DNA from: Mayfieldus sp038317345
GTDB lineage: Bacteria; Actinomycetota; Thermoleophilia; Solirubrobacterales; 70-9
Direction of reading: 5' to 3'
DNA length: 64,000 nucleotides
Assembly (NCBI GenBank): GCA_038317345.1
Contig: JBBQBH010000002.1
Span: 45,729-109,728 of the forward strand
Position numbers and translations under genes: made by a program
Notes under the pieces: model-generated
Seen by the model: only the letters and a program-made list of their open reading frames with translations
Told to the model about the DNA's origin: nothing
Databases searched by the model: none
Shown: piece after piece, positions 33,606 through 42,903 of the stretch
Layout of the letters: each line of letters begins with the position of its first letter
Position numbering within the stretch: the stretch's first letter is position 1

Positions 33606-35693
33606 CTAGGCCTTGACCTCTTCCGCGTCGCGGGCGGCGGAGATCACCTTCTCGGCCAGGTGCGAGGGGACCTCCTCGTAGCGCTCGAACTCCATCGTGT
33701 AGTCGGCGCGGCCGCCGCTGATCGAGCGCAGGTCGGGTGCGTAGTCGAGCACCTCGGCCATCGGCACCTCCGCCTTCACCTCGGTCGCGGAGCCCTTCGG
33801 CTCCATTCCGAGCGGCCGCCCGCGCCGCGAGTTGAGGTCGCCGATCACGTCGCCGACCACGTCCTCGGGACAGGAGATCGTGATCTGCACGATCGGCTCG
33901 AGCAGCACCGCGCCGGCCTCCGCCATCGCCTGCTTGAAGGCCATCGAGCCGGCGATCTTGAACGCCATCTCTGAGGAGTCGACGCTGTGATGGGAGCCGT
34001 CGTAGAGGCGCACGCTGACGTCCTTGACCGGATAGCCGGCGACCGTCCCATGCTCCATCGCCTCCTTGACGCCCTTCTCCACCGCCGGAATGAAGCTGCC
34101 GGGAATCACGCCGCCCTTGATCGCGTTGACGAACTCCAAGCCGGCGCCGTCCTCGCCCGGCGCGATCTCGAGGTGGCAGTCGCCGAACTGCCCTCGTCCC
34201 CCGGTCTGCTTCTTGTAGCGACCGTGCGCCTTGGCCGGCTTGCGGATCGTCTCCTGGTAGGGCACCCGCGGCGGTTTGAGCGAGATCTCGGCGCCGAAGC
34301 GGCGCTTCATGCGATCGACGATCACCTCGACGTGGGCCTGGGTCAGGCCCGCGATGATCTGCTCCCCGGTTTGCTGGTCGCGGTGCACGTCGAGGGTCGG
34401 GTCCTCCTCGGAGAGACGCCGCACTGCCTGCGCGGCCTTTTCCTCGTCGCCCTTCGACTTCGCCACATAGGCGAAGGCCATCACCGGCGCCGGCAGGTCG
34501 AGCGGCGGAAAAGAGATCTGCTGCTGCTTCCAGCCGAGGACGTCTCCGGCCCGCGTCTCCTTCAATTTCGCGACCGCGCCGATGTCCCCCGCCCCCAGCT
34601 CGTCGACGTTGGTCAGCTCCTTGCCCAGCGGCGAGACGAGCTGGCCGATGCGCTCCTTCTCTGAGCGGGTGACGTTTATGACCTGCGAATCGGACTTCAA
34701 CGTCCCGCGATCGACCCGCAGCAGGTTGATCCGTCCCGTGTAGGGGTCGGCGACCGTCTTGAAGACGTAGGCGACCAGGTCGGCGGACTCGTCGGGCTCG
34801 ATCTCGATCTCCTCGCCGTCGGCGCCGACCGCACTTACCGCGCCGCGCATCGCCGGCGAGGGCACGTCCTCGACCAGCGCCTCGAGCAGGCGGTTGGTGC
34901 CGAGGTTCTTGGTCGCGACACCGCAGGTGACCGGGAAGATCGTCCCCTCGGTGACGCCCTGCTTGAGCACCGTGACGATCTCGTCGTGGTCGATCTCCTC
35001 CCCCTCCAGGTAGCGCTCCATCAGCTCGTCGGAGTTCTCCGCCACCTCGTCCATCAGCTTCTCGCGGTACTCCTCGGCCTGGGCGCGCAGCTCCTCGGGG
35101 ATCTCGGCCTCTTTGAAGTTGCCGCGGTCTGCCCCCTCATAGACGAACGCCTTCATGTCAATCAGATCGACCACGCCCGTGACCTCGTGCTCGGAGCCGA
35201 TCGGGATCTCGGTGGCGACGACGTGGGGGCCGAACGCCTCTTTCAGCGACTCCAGCGCCCGGAAGAAGTCGGCGCGCTCGCGGTCGAGCATGTTCACGAA
35301 GACCAAACGCGCCAGGCCCTCGGCGTGGGCGCGGCGCCAGAGTCGCTCGGTGTGGACCTCGACGCCCATCACCGCGTTGACCACCACGACGGCGGCGTCG
35401 CAGACTCGCAACGTGGCGGCAGCGTCGGCGACGAAGCTGGGCTCGCCCGGGGTGTCGATGAGGTTGATCTTGCGCCCGTCGTGCTCGAAGGAGGCGAGGG
35501 TTGCGCCGATCGACATCTCGCGCTCCTGCTCGTCGTCCTCGTAGTCCGAGACCGTCGACCCATCGGTAACCGTGCCCAGCCGATTCACCGCGCCCGCCTC
35601 GAACAGCATCGCCTCGTGCAGGCTGGTCTTCCCGCTTCCCCTGTGCCCGATCAGTGCGACGTTCCGGATTCGGTCGGCGGCCCGGTGAGGCAT
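33606..35693 (-). CDS. Elongation factor G-like GTPase (EF-G2 type)
   Basis: 695 residues with EF-G's five domains. G1 GHRGSGKT (residue 16), G2 region near EREMSIGATLAS, G3 DTPGE and G4 NMLD. Later: domain II VAYVFKTVADPYTGRINLLR, domain IV YKKQTGGRGQFGDCHLEIAP and domain V SCPEDVVGDVIGDLNSRRG. The first loop (GHRGSGKTSLHEAML) and switch I differ from housekeeping FusA (GHVDAGKTT), which fits the EF-G-like paralogue found in many actinobacteria. Its role may be in stress or ribosome recycling and is not established from sequence. The true fusA is expected with rpsL/rpsG elsewhere. Confidence 0.9.
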   Translation of the reverse strand: MPHRAADRIRNVALIGHRGSGKTSLHEAMLFEAGAVNRLGTVTDGSTVSDYEDDEQEREMSIGATLASFEHDGRKINLIDTPGEPSFVADAAATLRVCDAAVVVVNAVMGVEVHTERLWRRAHAEGLARLVFVNMLDRERADFFRALESLKEAFGPHVVATEIPIGSEHEVTGVVDLIDMKAFVYEGADRGNFKEAEIPEELRAQAEEYREKLMDEVAENSDELMERYLEGEEIDHDEIVTVLKQGVTEGTIFPVTCGVATKNLGTNRLLEALVEDVPSPAMRGAVSAVGADGEEIEIEPDESADLVAYVFKTVADPYTGRINLLRVDRGTLKSDSQVINVTRSEKERIGQLVSPLGKELTNVDELGAGDIGAVAKLKETRAGDVLGWKQQQISFPPLDLPAPVMAFAYVAKSKGDEEKAAQAVRRLSEEDPTLDVHRDQQTGEQIIAGLTQAHVEVIVDRMKRRFGAEISLKPPRVPYQETIRKPAKAHGRYKKQTGGRGQFGDCHLEIAPGEDGAGLEFVNAIKGGVIPGSFIPAVEKGVKEAMEHGTVAGYPVKDVSVRLYDGSHHSVDSSEMAFKIAGSMAFKQAMAEAGAVLLEPIVQITISCPEDVVGDVIGDLNSRRGRPLGMEPKGSATEVKAEVPMAEVLDYAPDLRSISGGRADYTMEFERYEEVPSHLAEKVISAARDAEEVKA

Positions 35694-35705
35694 CGACCGA
35701 AGACT

Positions 35706-36479
35706 CTATACGCCCTGAAGGTGCGACTTCAGCCGCATTACCGCCTTCGTATGCAGCTGGGAAACGCGCGATTCTGTGACCCCGAGGACCTCACCGATCT
35801 CGCGCAGGGTCAGGCCCTCGTAGTAATAGAGGGCGACGACCAGCTGCTCGCGCTCGGGCAACGAGGAGATCGACTCGGCGAGTCGGTCCTTGACCTCGGT
35901 GCTGTCGAGGGCCTCCTGGGGATCGGTGGCGGAAGGATCGGAGATCGTGTCGAGCAGCGAGACCGAGTCACCGGAGGAATCCGAGATCGCCCAGAGCTCG
36001 TCGAGTGCGTAGACCGAGGAATTGGCGATCTCCAGCAGCGACTCCTGAAGCTCTTCTTCGGTCACCCCCAACTTGTCGGCGAGCTCCTCCTCGGTCGGCG
36101 CCCGCTGTAGCTCGTTCTCGAGCTTCTGCTGAGCCACCTCGATCTCTCGGGCACGCGATCGGACCGAGCGCGGCACCCAGTCCAGCGAACGCAGCTCGTC
36201 GATGATCGAGCCGCGGATTCGGGTCATCGCGAAGGTCTCGAACTTGATCCCGCGCTCGGGCTCGAAGCGCTCGATGGCGCCGATCAGCCCCATCAGGCCG
36301 TAGGAGATCAGGTCGGCGTCCTCGACGTGCGAGGGCAGGCCAGCTCCCAGCCGGCCGGCCACGAACTTGACCATCGGCGAGTATGCGACGACCAGTCGCT
36401 CGCGTGCGCTCGCGTCGCCATTCTTCTTATAGCGACGCCAAAGCTCGCGTAGTTCGACTTCTTTTACCCCGGTCTCCAT
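35706..36479 (-). CDS. whiG: RNA polymerase sigma factor, WhiG/FliA family (sigma-28 type)
   Basis: 257 residues. Region 2 EDADLISYGLMGLIGAIERF followed by FETFAMTRIRGSIIDELR, typical of the FliA/WhiG/SigD group; region 3 with QRAPTEEELADKLGVTEEE; region 4 helix-turn-helix LREIGEVLGVTESRVSQLH. In Streptomyces WhiG starts sporulation; elsewhere the family drives flagellar genes. No flagellar gene is in view, so the regulon is unknown. It follows xerC by 93 bases. TACAAT at 36496-36501 could be a -10 box for a short-leader transcript, since it lies only 16 bases before the ATG. Confidence 0.9.
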   Translation of the reverse strand: METGVKEVELRELWRRYKKNGDASARERLVVAYSPMVKFVAGRLGAGLPSHVEDADLISYGLMGLIGAIERFEPERGIKFETFAMTRIRGSIIDELRSLDWVPRSVRSRAREIEVAQQKLENELQRAPTEEELADKLGVTEEELQESLLEIANSSVYALDELWAISDSSGDSVSLLDTISDPSATDPQEALDSTEVKDRLAESISSLPEREQLVVALYYYEGLTLREIGEVLGVTESRVSQLHTKAVMRLKSHLQGV

Positions 36480-36572
36480 CAGTTTCCCGCCTGAGATTGT
36501 ATGGGCGTCGCCGGCATTTCGTGCGCATTGCGACGCTCAGGGGAGGCTCGTTTCAGGTTTTCGGTTCGCACG

Positions 36573-37484
36573 CTAGGAACGCGGGTGTGACTGTTCGTAC
36601 TGCCTGCGCAGCCGAGTTGGATCAACACGGGTGTAGACCTGCGTGGTCGAGATGGACGCATGGCCGAGTAGTTCCTGGATCGAGCGCAGGTCGGCGCCGC
36701 CCTCCAGCAGGTGAGTGGCGAACGCGTGGCGCAGCGAATGGGGCGAGATCCCCGCCCCAATCGCCGCCTCGCGCACCCAGTGTCGTAGGCGTCGGCGAAC
36801 GTCCGATGACGAAAGCCTGCGACCACGCCTGGACAGCAGCAGCGCCTGCTCGTCCGGCTGACCGACAAGCAACGCAGGTCGGGCCGTCTCCAGGTAGCGC
36901 TCAAGGGCACGTTGGGCCGGCTCGCCGATCGGCAGCAGCCGCTCCTTGCCGCCCTTGCCGTGAACGCGAAGCTGCTCGGACTCGAAGTCGACTGCGTCGA
37001 GGTCGAGGTCGGTGATCTCCTCGCAGCGCAGCCCGCATGAGTAGGCAAGCTCGAACATCGCCCGGTCGCGGACCTCCAGCGGCGTGTGGGCCGGAATCCG
37101 GTCCAGAAGCTCCGCCATCTGCTCCGGCGAAAGTACCTTCGGCAGCTTGCTTGCCCGCTTCGGGCTGGCGACGAGGTCGGCGGGATTCTGGCCCAGCCCG
37201 CCAGTTCGCACGAGATGGTCATAGAGGCCGCGCACCGAGGCGAGCTTGCGGGCCACGGTTGCGGCGGCAGCGCCGGACTCCGAAAGTCGGGCCGCGAACA
37301 GGCGAACGTCGCGGTGCTCGACCTCGTCCGGTCTATCGAACCCGCGCTCCAGGGCCCAGCCCGCGAATTGGACCAGGTCGGTGCGGTAGGCCCGTCTGGT
37401 CCGCTCGGCGGCGCCACGACTGGTCAGCTCGCGCTCATAGGAGGCAAGCGCCTCGTCCCAGGTCATGCCTGTGGGATTCGCCAT
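36573..37484 (-). CDS. xerC: Tyrosine recombinase XerC/XerD
   Basis: About 303 residues. N-terminal SAM-like DNA-binding domain (DEALASYERELTSRGAAERT) and catalytic domain with Arg in AYSCGLRCEEITDL, Lys in VHGKGGKERLLP, HxxR in PHSLRHAFATHLLEGGA, His in LLGHASISTTQVYTRV and nucleophile Tyr in that same segment. It resolves chromosome dimers at dif. ATG 37484 (MANPTGM) is chosen; 37523 and 37467 are alternatives. Its place next to a whiG-like gene resembles the xerC/whiG neighbourhood of actinobacteria. An R1 element lies just upstream. Confidence 0.93.
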   Translation of the reverse strand: MANPTGMTWDEALASYERELTSRGAAERTRRAYRTDLVQFAGWALERGFDRPDEVEHRDVRLFAARLSESGAAAATVARKLASVRGLYDHLVRTGGLGQNPADLVASPKRASKLPKVLSPEQMAELLDRIPAHTPLEVRDRAMFELAYSCGLRCEEITDLDLDAVDFESEQLRVHGKGGKERLLPIGEPAQRALERYLETARPALLVGQPDEQALLLSRRGRRLSSSDVRRRLRHWVREAAIGAGISPHSLRHAFATHLLEGGADLRSIQELLGHASISTTQVYTRVDPTRLRRQYEQSHPRS

Positions 37485-37548
37485 GCACTTGCTCACGCCT
37501 GCCACATGCGTGCGGACAGCCATCGCGGACGCACCGACCGCTGGCCCA

Positions 37549-37669
37549 GGGTCGCGAAAAGCAAGTAGTTCGGGGGACGCAGGAAGGGCGGCGCAGCGAG
37601 CGCACTAGATGCGTGCGTGAGCAAGCCGCCCGACCGAGGACCCCGAAATACGCCGCTTTGCAGCGACCC
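37549..37669 (-). repeat. R1 intercistronic hairpin element, copy 3
   Basis: 121 nt beginning at the last base of the L,D-transpeptidase stop (37669) and ending 65 bases before the chosen xerC start. Outer arms GGGTCGC/GCGACCC; second arm TTCGGGG/CCCCGAA where other copies have GTCTGGC/GCCAGAC; inner arm GGGCGGC/GCCGCCC where others have GGCCGAC/GTCGGCC. The loop motifs GGACGCAGG and CCGAGGAC are unchanged. The swaps keep pairing. Confidence 0.8.
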
Positions 37670-38811
37670 TAGCCGATGTAGATCGGCGTGCCGACTGGGA
37701 CGTGTGGGTAGAGCTCAATCACGTCCGGAATCGTCATCCGCACACAGCCGTGTGACACCGACTGTCCGATCGACCAGGTCTCGTCGGTGCCGTGAATGCC
37801 GGCGCCGGCGAAGATCCCAAGCCAGCGCGCCTTGATCGGGTCCGCCGGACCGGGCGGAATCGTCGTCCCCGCCAGAGAGCCGGCCCAAGACGAGTTGGGC
37901 ACGTGCCAGGAGGGATTTACCTGCTTGTCCTCTATGTGGTACAGCCCGGCCGGAGTCTCGAGGCCCGTCTGGCCGACCGCCACCGAGTAGCTCTTGGTCG
38001 GCTTCAGGTCCTCCCAGAGTCGCAGCGTGAAGGCGGCGCGATCGAGGGTCAGATAGACCGGGTACTGGGAGGCGACCTGGTTGGTCGTGACCTTCGGCTT
38101 GGCGACAACGACGTGCGCGGTGACAAGCTTGCGGCGGCTGCCGTCGTTGAGCACCGTGTTGATGCCGGTCTCGAGCTTGCCCTCCTTCAGCGTGCGCCCG
38201 TTCTCGGCCGGGACCACGTTGAGGGAGTCACCTGTCGCACTAATGGTGGCGTCCTGCGGCTCGCGGTTCACCTTCTTGGTGACGTGGACGACGAAACGGT
38301 GCACGGCATGGCGCGAGTAGCTGACCTGCGGCTGCACGGTCTGGTCCACAGAGCCACCGGTCAGATTGCGGAAGACGCGTCCCGGCACACCCCACGACTG
38401 GCTGGCGTCGATCGCCTCGTTGACCATTCCGTTGACGTCGGCGCGGATCTTCAGGTGGTCGGCGGGAAGCTCGTAGCTCTCGCTGCCCAACTTCACCTTG
38501 ACCGGCTGATGCAGCGGCGCCACCAGGCGCCGACGGATGCGGTGCGCGGCCTGTTCGCGATTCAGCCCACCGACGTCGACGGTCCCGACCTTGACACCGT
38601 CGGCGATCTGATCCTTGTGCGCCGAGTCGTAGGCGTAGACGCCGACGGCGCCCCCGATCAGCACCAAAAGCAAGACCAGCCCGCCAACCGTGATTATGCG
38701 CATACGGCGACCGGCGACCGTGACTGCGCGCGTGCGCCAGCCAGATCCGGGGTCGCCGGAGTCGGTCTCCCCTCCATTGCCGTATGCCTTAGCTGCGTCG
38801 TCCTTGCCCAT
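37669..38811 (-). CDS. L,D-transpeptidase (YkuD) with one membrane anchor
   Basis: 380 residues from ATG 38811 (MGKDDAAKAYG). A cytoplasmic basic stretch leads to one membrane helix (IITVGGLVLLLVLIGGAVGV, about 40-60), then a VanW/PG-binding-4 type beta domain (VDVGGLNREQAAHRIRRRL, VPAENGRTLKEGKLE) and the catalytic YkuD domain (VYLTLDRAAFTLRLWED to the end). Active-site motif HGTDE, then SHGCVRMT with catalytic Cys. It makes 3-3 cross-links in peptidoglycan or attaches proteins to it, outside the membrane. A longer upstream start is possible but not supported by a ribosome site. Confidence 0.92.
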   Translation of the reverse strand: MGKDDAAKAYGNGGETDSGDPGSGWRTRAVTVAGRRMRIITVGGLVLLLVLIGGAVGVYAYDSAHKDQIADGVKVGTVDVGGLNREQAAHRIRRRLVAPLHQPVKVKLGSESYELPADHLKIRADVNGMVNEAIDASQSWGVPGRVFRNLTGGSVDQTVQPQVSYSRHAVHRFVVHVTKKVNREPQDATISATGDSLNVVPAENGRTLKEGKLETGINTVLNDGSRRKLVTAHVVVAKPKVTTNQVASQYPVYLTLDRAAFTLRLWEDLKPTKSYSVAVGQTGLETPAGLYHIEDKQVNPSWHVPNSSWAGSLAGTTIPPGPADPIKARWLGIFAGAGIHGTDETWSIGQSVSHGCVRMTIPDVIELYPHVPVGTPIYIG

Positions 38812-38929
38812 CGAATGCCGAACTGCAGTCCGAGTCTCAGGTGGCAACCCAAAGTGTAGGCAGGCGACCCGGCCGCCAAATTGCGCTACCCCCAATGCAA
38901 GCGGCAAATCAACGAATTGCCGATCGCAG

Positions 38930-40060
38930 TTAGGCGTGGCTGTCTTCGACCGGAGGCGCGGGCTCGACCAGCCCATCGTCCTCTCGGCGGCGCCCGCCCT
39001 GCTCGTCGCGGCGAACGTTGGGACTCCAGCGCAGGAACTCCTCCACCTCGCGCTCGTAGCGATAGGGCTCGTTTGCCCCCGCCAGCACCGGGCGCAGGCG
39101 CATGTTCTCCCCCAGATTGAGAGCAGCCTCGCGCGACGTGTACTGGTAGCGGAAGCCGGTCGCCTTCAACTTGCGGTTGTCGAGGCCGCGGCCGAAGCGC
39201 AGCTGGTTGAGCATCTCGTCCGGCACCCGGACTCCCAACCGCCGCAACGGTCCAACCACCAGCCCGGTGCCCAGAGGCGGCAGGATCGGCAGATAGCGCT
39301 TGCCGAGCAGGCCGATCATCTCGGAGAGCGCCAGCACACCGTCAGCAGCGACGTTGTACGTCCCCTCGAGGTCGTTGAAGGCACAGTGCTCGAGGGCATG
39401 GACGACGTCGTCCTCGTGCGCGAACTGGTAGCGGGGGTCGAAGCCGAGGATCATCGGGACCATCGGCAGCGAGAACATGCGGGTGTGCGAGGTGTCGACG
39501 TCGGGGCCGAGCACGTTGGCGCAGCGCAGGATCGTCACCGTGACATCGCGATGCTTGTCGGCGAAGTCGGCGACCGCCGCCTCCGCCTCGACCACGTCAC
39601 GCTCGATCGCCGTGCGCGGCGGGTGCTGGCGCCCCATCTCCTCGGTGAAGAAGGCCGGGTCGTCCTGCTCGCATCCGTACCAGTGGGCGCTGCTCTTGAA
39701 GATCAGCTTGCGGACCGGCGATTCGGGCCCAGCACAGGCGGCGAGGATGTTGAGGGTCCCGATCACGTTGTTCTCGTGAGCGTCGGAGCGCGAGGTGGCG
39801 ATCGCGTCGACGACCAGGCGGGTGTCGATGACGGTGTCGATCTCCGCCGCGATCACGATGCACTGGATCAGGGAGTGCTGGTTTCCGACCTTGACGTACT
39901 CGGTCCGCTCCAGCTCGCGGGTCGGCTCGCGGGTGTCGACGCCGATGATCGCCTCGATCTCGGGAAACGACTCGAGCGCCTGCGCCAGCCTTCCTCCCCA
40001 GTAGGTCGAGAGGCCGGTGACCAGCACGCGGCGGGCGGGACGGGGCTCGACCGCGCTCAT
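38930..40060 (-). CDS. NAD-dependent epimerase/dehydratase, GalE2-like
   Basis: 376 residues from ATG 40060 (MSAVEPRPARRVLVTG), with GGGAG about nine bases upstream. Dinucleotide motif VLVTGLSTYWGGRLAQAL is a variant of the usual GGxGxxG. Later landmarks are LIFKSSAHWYGCEQDD and LRCANVLGPDVDTSH. The YxxxK pair is not obvious: RTAIERDVVEAEAAV fills that part, so catalysis may differ. The gene pair with plsC directly upstream recalls mycobacterial Rv0501-Rv0502. The C-terminus is a long disordered acidic tail. Function unknown, possibly in envelope lipid synthesis. Confidence 0.78.
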   Translation of the reverse strand: MSAVEPRPARRVLVTGLSTYWGGRLAQALESFPEIEAIIGVDTREPTRELERTEYVKVGNQHSLIQCIVIAAEIDTVIDTRLVVDAIATSRSDAHENNVIGTLNILAACAGPESPVRKLIFKSSAHWYGCEQDDPAFFTEEMGRQHPPRTAIERDVVEAEAAVADFADKHRDVTVTILRCANVLGPDVDTSHTRMFSLPMVPMILGFDPRYQFAHEDDVVHALEHCAFNDLEGTYNVAADGVLALSEMIGLLGKRYLPILPPLGTGLVVGPLRRLGVRVPDEMLNQLRFGRGLDNRKLKATGFRYQYTSREAALNLGENMRLRPVLAGANEPYRYEREVEEFLRWSPNVRRDEQGGRRREDDGLVEPAPPVEDSHA

Positions 40061-40074
40061 GGAACCACTCCCAT

Positions 40075-40121
40075 TTCGCGCTCGGCCCTTCCCGATGCTC
40101 TCTCCTTGAGCCTCGCGCTCA
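40075..40121 (-). repeat. R2 intercistronic repeat, copy B
   Basis: 47 nt that begins with the plsC stop TGA (40121-40119) and ends 14 bases before the epimerase ATG. Ends TGAGCGCGAGGCTC and GGGCCGAGCGCGAA are identical to copy A at 2962-3008, as is GAGAGCAT in the middle. Confidence 0.75.
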
Positions 40122-41015
40122 TCCCAGCCACACCGACTTTCGCTCCGCGACCATGTCGTGGAGGTTCTCCTGGATCCGCCCCCGGACCTCCTGCGCAATC
40201 GTCTGAACCAGGGCCCTGTCGTCGTCGGCGTTGGCGCCAAGCTCCGCGGTGTCGATCGGCTCCAGAAACCGGATCCGGAACTTGGCCGGCAGGTAACCGA
40301 GCATGCCCAGGGGGCCGAACCATGGGAAGGTCGGGGTGAGCGGAAAGTAGGCAAGCCCGGTGAGCTTCTTCAGCGCTCCCACCTGGGCGAAGATCGGTGC
40401 CGACTCCTCGGCGCCGACTACACACACCGGCACCAGCTTTGCTCCGGCGCGCATCGCGGCGGTCACAAAGCCTCCGCGACCGAAGCGGCGCAGCCGATAG
40501 CGCTGGTGAAACGGCTTCTCGGTTCCCTTGCGACCCTCGGGAAATACCAGCACCAGCTGCTCCTCGTCGTGCAGCAGCCGGTGCACGTTCGCCGGATGGG
40601 CGGGGACACAGCCGATCTTCGGGATCAGCATCGAAAACAGCGGATAGCCCTTGAAGAAGTGCTCGACCGTGATGTTGAGCGGCCGCGGGTTCGGGTGCTC
40701 CTCGCGGATCGCCCGGGCGATCGTCGCAGCATCGGGGGGCAGCGCCCCGGAGTGGTTGGAGACCAGCAGCGCGCCGCCGCTGGACGGCACGTTCTCGATC
40801 CCTTCGACCTCGGCCCGGAACCAGTATCGGTAGAAGAACTCGACCACGGTGCGGTCGAAGATTTCCTCGATGCGCTCCGAGCGCCCCCAGTCGTTGATGC
40901 GGCGGTCCGGCTCGATCGCGGGCAGCAGATCGCGGTCGCGCAATGCGGGCAGGCCGCTCCGCGGCTGCTCCGCGGAAGCCGGTATCCCTGCCAGGGATGT
41001 GCGCTCTGGGGTCAT
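40119..41015 (-). CDS. 1-acyl-glycerol-3-phosphate acyltransferase-like (PlsC family)
   Basis: 298 residues. Acyltransferase motif I NHSGALPPD (HxxxxD, catalytic His), motif III VFPEGRKGTEKP, and the later motif IV-like VPVCVVGAEES. An N-terminal region (RRINDWGRSERIEEIFDRTV) precedes the acyltransferase fold, unlike the shortest PlsC. It moves an acyl chain to lysophosphatidic acid or a related lipid at the membrane. The gene is coupled to the epimerase through the R2 repeat. It diverges from the cyclo-ligase-like gene across 69 bases. Confidence 0.88.
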   Translation of the reverse strand: MTPERTSLAGIPASAEQPRSGLPALRDRDLLPAIEPDRRINDWGRSERIEEIFDRTVVEFFYRYWFRAEVEGIENVPSSGGALLVSNHSGALPPDAATIARAIREEHPNPRPLNITVEHFFKGYPLFSMLIPKIGCVPAHPANVHRLLHDEEQLVLVFPEGRKGTEKPFHQRYRLRRFGRGGFVTAAMRAGAKLVPVCVVGAEESAPIFAQVGALKKLTGLAYFPLTPTFPWFGPLGMLGYLPAKFRIRFLEPIDTAELGANADDDRALVQTIAQEVRGRIQENLHDMVAERKSVWLG

Positions 41016-41084
41016 GTGCCGACGTTCGCCAAGCGACGAGAGCGTAATTCTGGCAGCCGCGGGACGCCGCTATGTTTCGGACTC

Positions 41085-41798
41085 GTGCGATCCAAGGACA
41101 AGGTCCGGCAGGAGATGTGGAAGGCGATGGATCGCCAGGGCGTCTCGCGGTTCCCAGGCGCGGAGGGACGGATTCCGAACTTCGCCGGCGCCAAGCTGGC
41201 CGCCGAGCGACTCGTCGCGCATCGGCTCTGGAAGCGGGCCCGGGTGATCAAGGCCAACCCCGACTCGCCCCAGACCCACGCCCGCCGCGCCGCCCTGGAG
41301 GAGGGGAAGATGCTGATCATGGCGGTGCCGCGGCTACGCGACCCGCATCCCTTCAGAGTGCTCGATCCAAAGCGCCTCTCAAAGAAGGAGTTGCGCGAGG
41401 CGGCGACGATCAAGGGGGCGATGCGTCACGGACGGGTGGTGGCCGTCGACGACCTGCCGGAGATCGACTTCGTGCTCTGCGGGTCGGTCGCCGTCAATCT
41501 CAGCGGCGCCCGGGTTGGAAAGGGAGGCGGCCACTCCGATCTCGAGTACGGGATCCTGATCGAGGCGGGCCGGATCGACGAGCACACGACGGTGGCGACG
41601 ACTGTGCACCCGATCCAGATCGTCCGCGACCATCTGATGATGACCGCCCACGATCTTCCGGTCGACCTGGTCGCCACGCCGCGCGCCGCGATCGAGGTCG
41701 ACCACCAGTACGAGCGCCCGCGCGGGATCCTCTGGGACCACCTGCAGCCGCCGCAGATCCGCGAGATCCCGACCCTCGAGCGGATGGGGTACGCCTAG
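41085..41798 (+). CDS. 5-formyltetrahydrofolate cyclo-ligase family protein
   Basis: 237 residues from GTG 41085. N-terminal SKDKVRQEMWKAMDRQGVSR and RFPGAEGRIPNFAGA, then VPRLRDPHPFRVLDP, DFVLCGSVAVNLSGARVGKG and GGGHSDLEYGIL, the nucleotide-binding end of the fold. This sequence type is closer to the MTHFSD-like branch than to compact YgfA, so activity on 5-formyl-THF is probable but not certain. ATG 41115 is an alternative start. Confidence 0.8.
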   Translation: MRSKDKVRQEMWKAMDRQGVSRFPGAEGRIPNFAGAKLAAERLVAHRLWKRARVIKANPDSPQTHARRAALEEGKMLIMAVPRLRDPHPFRVLDPKRLSKKELREAATIKGAMRHGRVVAVDDLPEIDFVLCGSVAVNLSGARVGKGGGHSDLEYGILIEAGRIDEHTTVATTVHPIQIVRDHLMMTAHDLPVDLVATPRAAIEVDHQYERPRGILWDHLQPPQIREIPTLERMGYA

Positions 41799-41819
41799 TG
41801 CTTCTCGGGGCCATGCGCG

Positions 41820-42863
41820 ATGCCCGGGACGACTGACGTGGCGCGGGCGCGGCGCCGCGAGCGCCAGGCGGTCTGGGTCGCCGGCGGGCCCTGGCAACAG
41901 CGTCCCGACCCGACGCCGGCCGACGGGCCCGATCCCTACGGCGACCCAAGCCCCGAGTGGCTGGGCATCGACTGGCGCCAGCACCTGCGTCAAATCGAGC
42001 TCGACACTTCCGGATTCGAGCCCCATCCGGAGAGCCCAACCGATTCCACCAGGACGCGGGTCAACTACGTCGAGATCGGCGACGGGCCGCCCGTTGTCCT
42101 GCTCCACGGGCTCGGCGGTTGCTGGGAGAACTGGCTCGAGAACATTCCCCACCTCGCCCGGAGGCACCGAGTGATCGCCCTCGACCTGCCCGGCTTCGGC
42201 GACAGCCCGCTGCCCGGATGGGAGATCTCGATTCATTCATACGGGACGCTGGTCAGCGCGCTCTGCGGGGCGCTCGAGCTTGGGCCGGTGCCGCTGGTCG
42301 GCAACTCGATGGGCGGATTCATCGCCGCGGAGGTCACCGTCAGCGAGCCGACGACCGTCCAGAAGCTGGTCCTGGTCTCGGCCGCCGGCGTCTCGCCCGC
42401 GCGGATGGCAAAGGCCCCCGCCGAAACCGTCGGGCGGATGGCCCGGGCCGCCGCACCGCTGGCGCTTCGCTACCAGCAACGGGCACTGCTGCGGCCAGGC
42501 CTGCGCAACCGCATGGTGCGCCAGCTCTTCCGCTTCCCAGGGCAGCTGCCGCGAGAGCTGATCTGGGAGATCGTCCAGGGCGGGATGCACGCACCGGGGC
42601 TGGTCCCGGCAATCGCCGGGTTGGCCGGCTACGACATCCTTGACCGCCTCGAGGACGTCGAGACTCCGACCCTGATCGTCTGGGGCCGCAACGACCTCGT
42701 GGTCCCGGTCAGCGACGCGCTCGAGTACGCGCGACTGACCCCCGGTGCGCAGCTGGAGATCTTCGATCACTGCGGCCACCTGCCGATGGTCGAGCACCCG
42801 GTCCGCTTCAACCGCCTATTGGATCGGTTTCTGGCCGGGAGCGACAGGGCAGATACCGATTAG
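41820..42863 (+). CDS. Alpha/beta-hydrolase
   Basis: 347 residues. An 80-residue N-terminal extension precedes the hydrolase fold. Oxyanion motif VVLLHGLGGCWENW, nucleophile elbow VGNSMGGFIAAE (Ser), acid in LIVWGRNDLVVP (Asp) and base in FDHCGHLPMVEHP (His). The lid region is rich in Arg and Leu. The substrate is unknown; the general build resembles lipases, haloalkane-dehalogenase relatives or MhpC-like hydrolases. It starts 21 bases after the cyclo-ligase-like gene. Confidence 0.88.
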   Translation: MPGTTDVARARRRERQAVWVAGGPWQQRPDPTPADGPDPYGDPSPEWLGIDWRQHLRQIELDTSGFEPHPESPTDSTRTRVNYVEIGDGPPVVLLHGLGGCWENWLENIPHLARRHRVIALDLPGFGDSPLPGWEISIHSYGTLVSALCGALELGPVPLVGNSMGGFIAAEVTVSEPTTVQKLVLVSAAGVSPARMAKAPAETVGRMARAAAPLALRYQQRALLRPGLRNRMVRQLFRFPGQLPRELIWEIVQGGMHAPGLVPAIAGLAGYDILDRLEDVETPTLIVWGRNDLVVPVSDALEYARLTPGAQLEIFDHCGHLPMVEHPVRFNRLLDRFLAGSDRADTD

Positions 42864-42903
42864 TCCCCTTGTGGGCCGCTGGCGTACGACTCAGGATCGT
42901 GCG

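Noticed and set aside
33606..35693. Annotation as the main EF-G (fusA)
   Set aside because: The P-loop and switch I sequence are of the EF-G-like paralogue type and the gene is not beside rpsL, rpsG or tuf.
35706..36479. Flagellar sigma factor FliA with a nearby flagellar cluster
   Set aside because: No flagellar or chemotaxis gene is present; the neighbours fit the actinobacterial WhiG/XerC setting.
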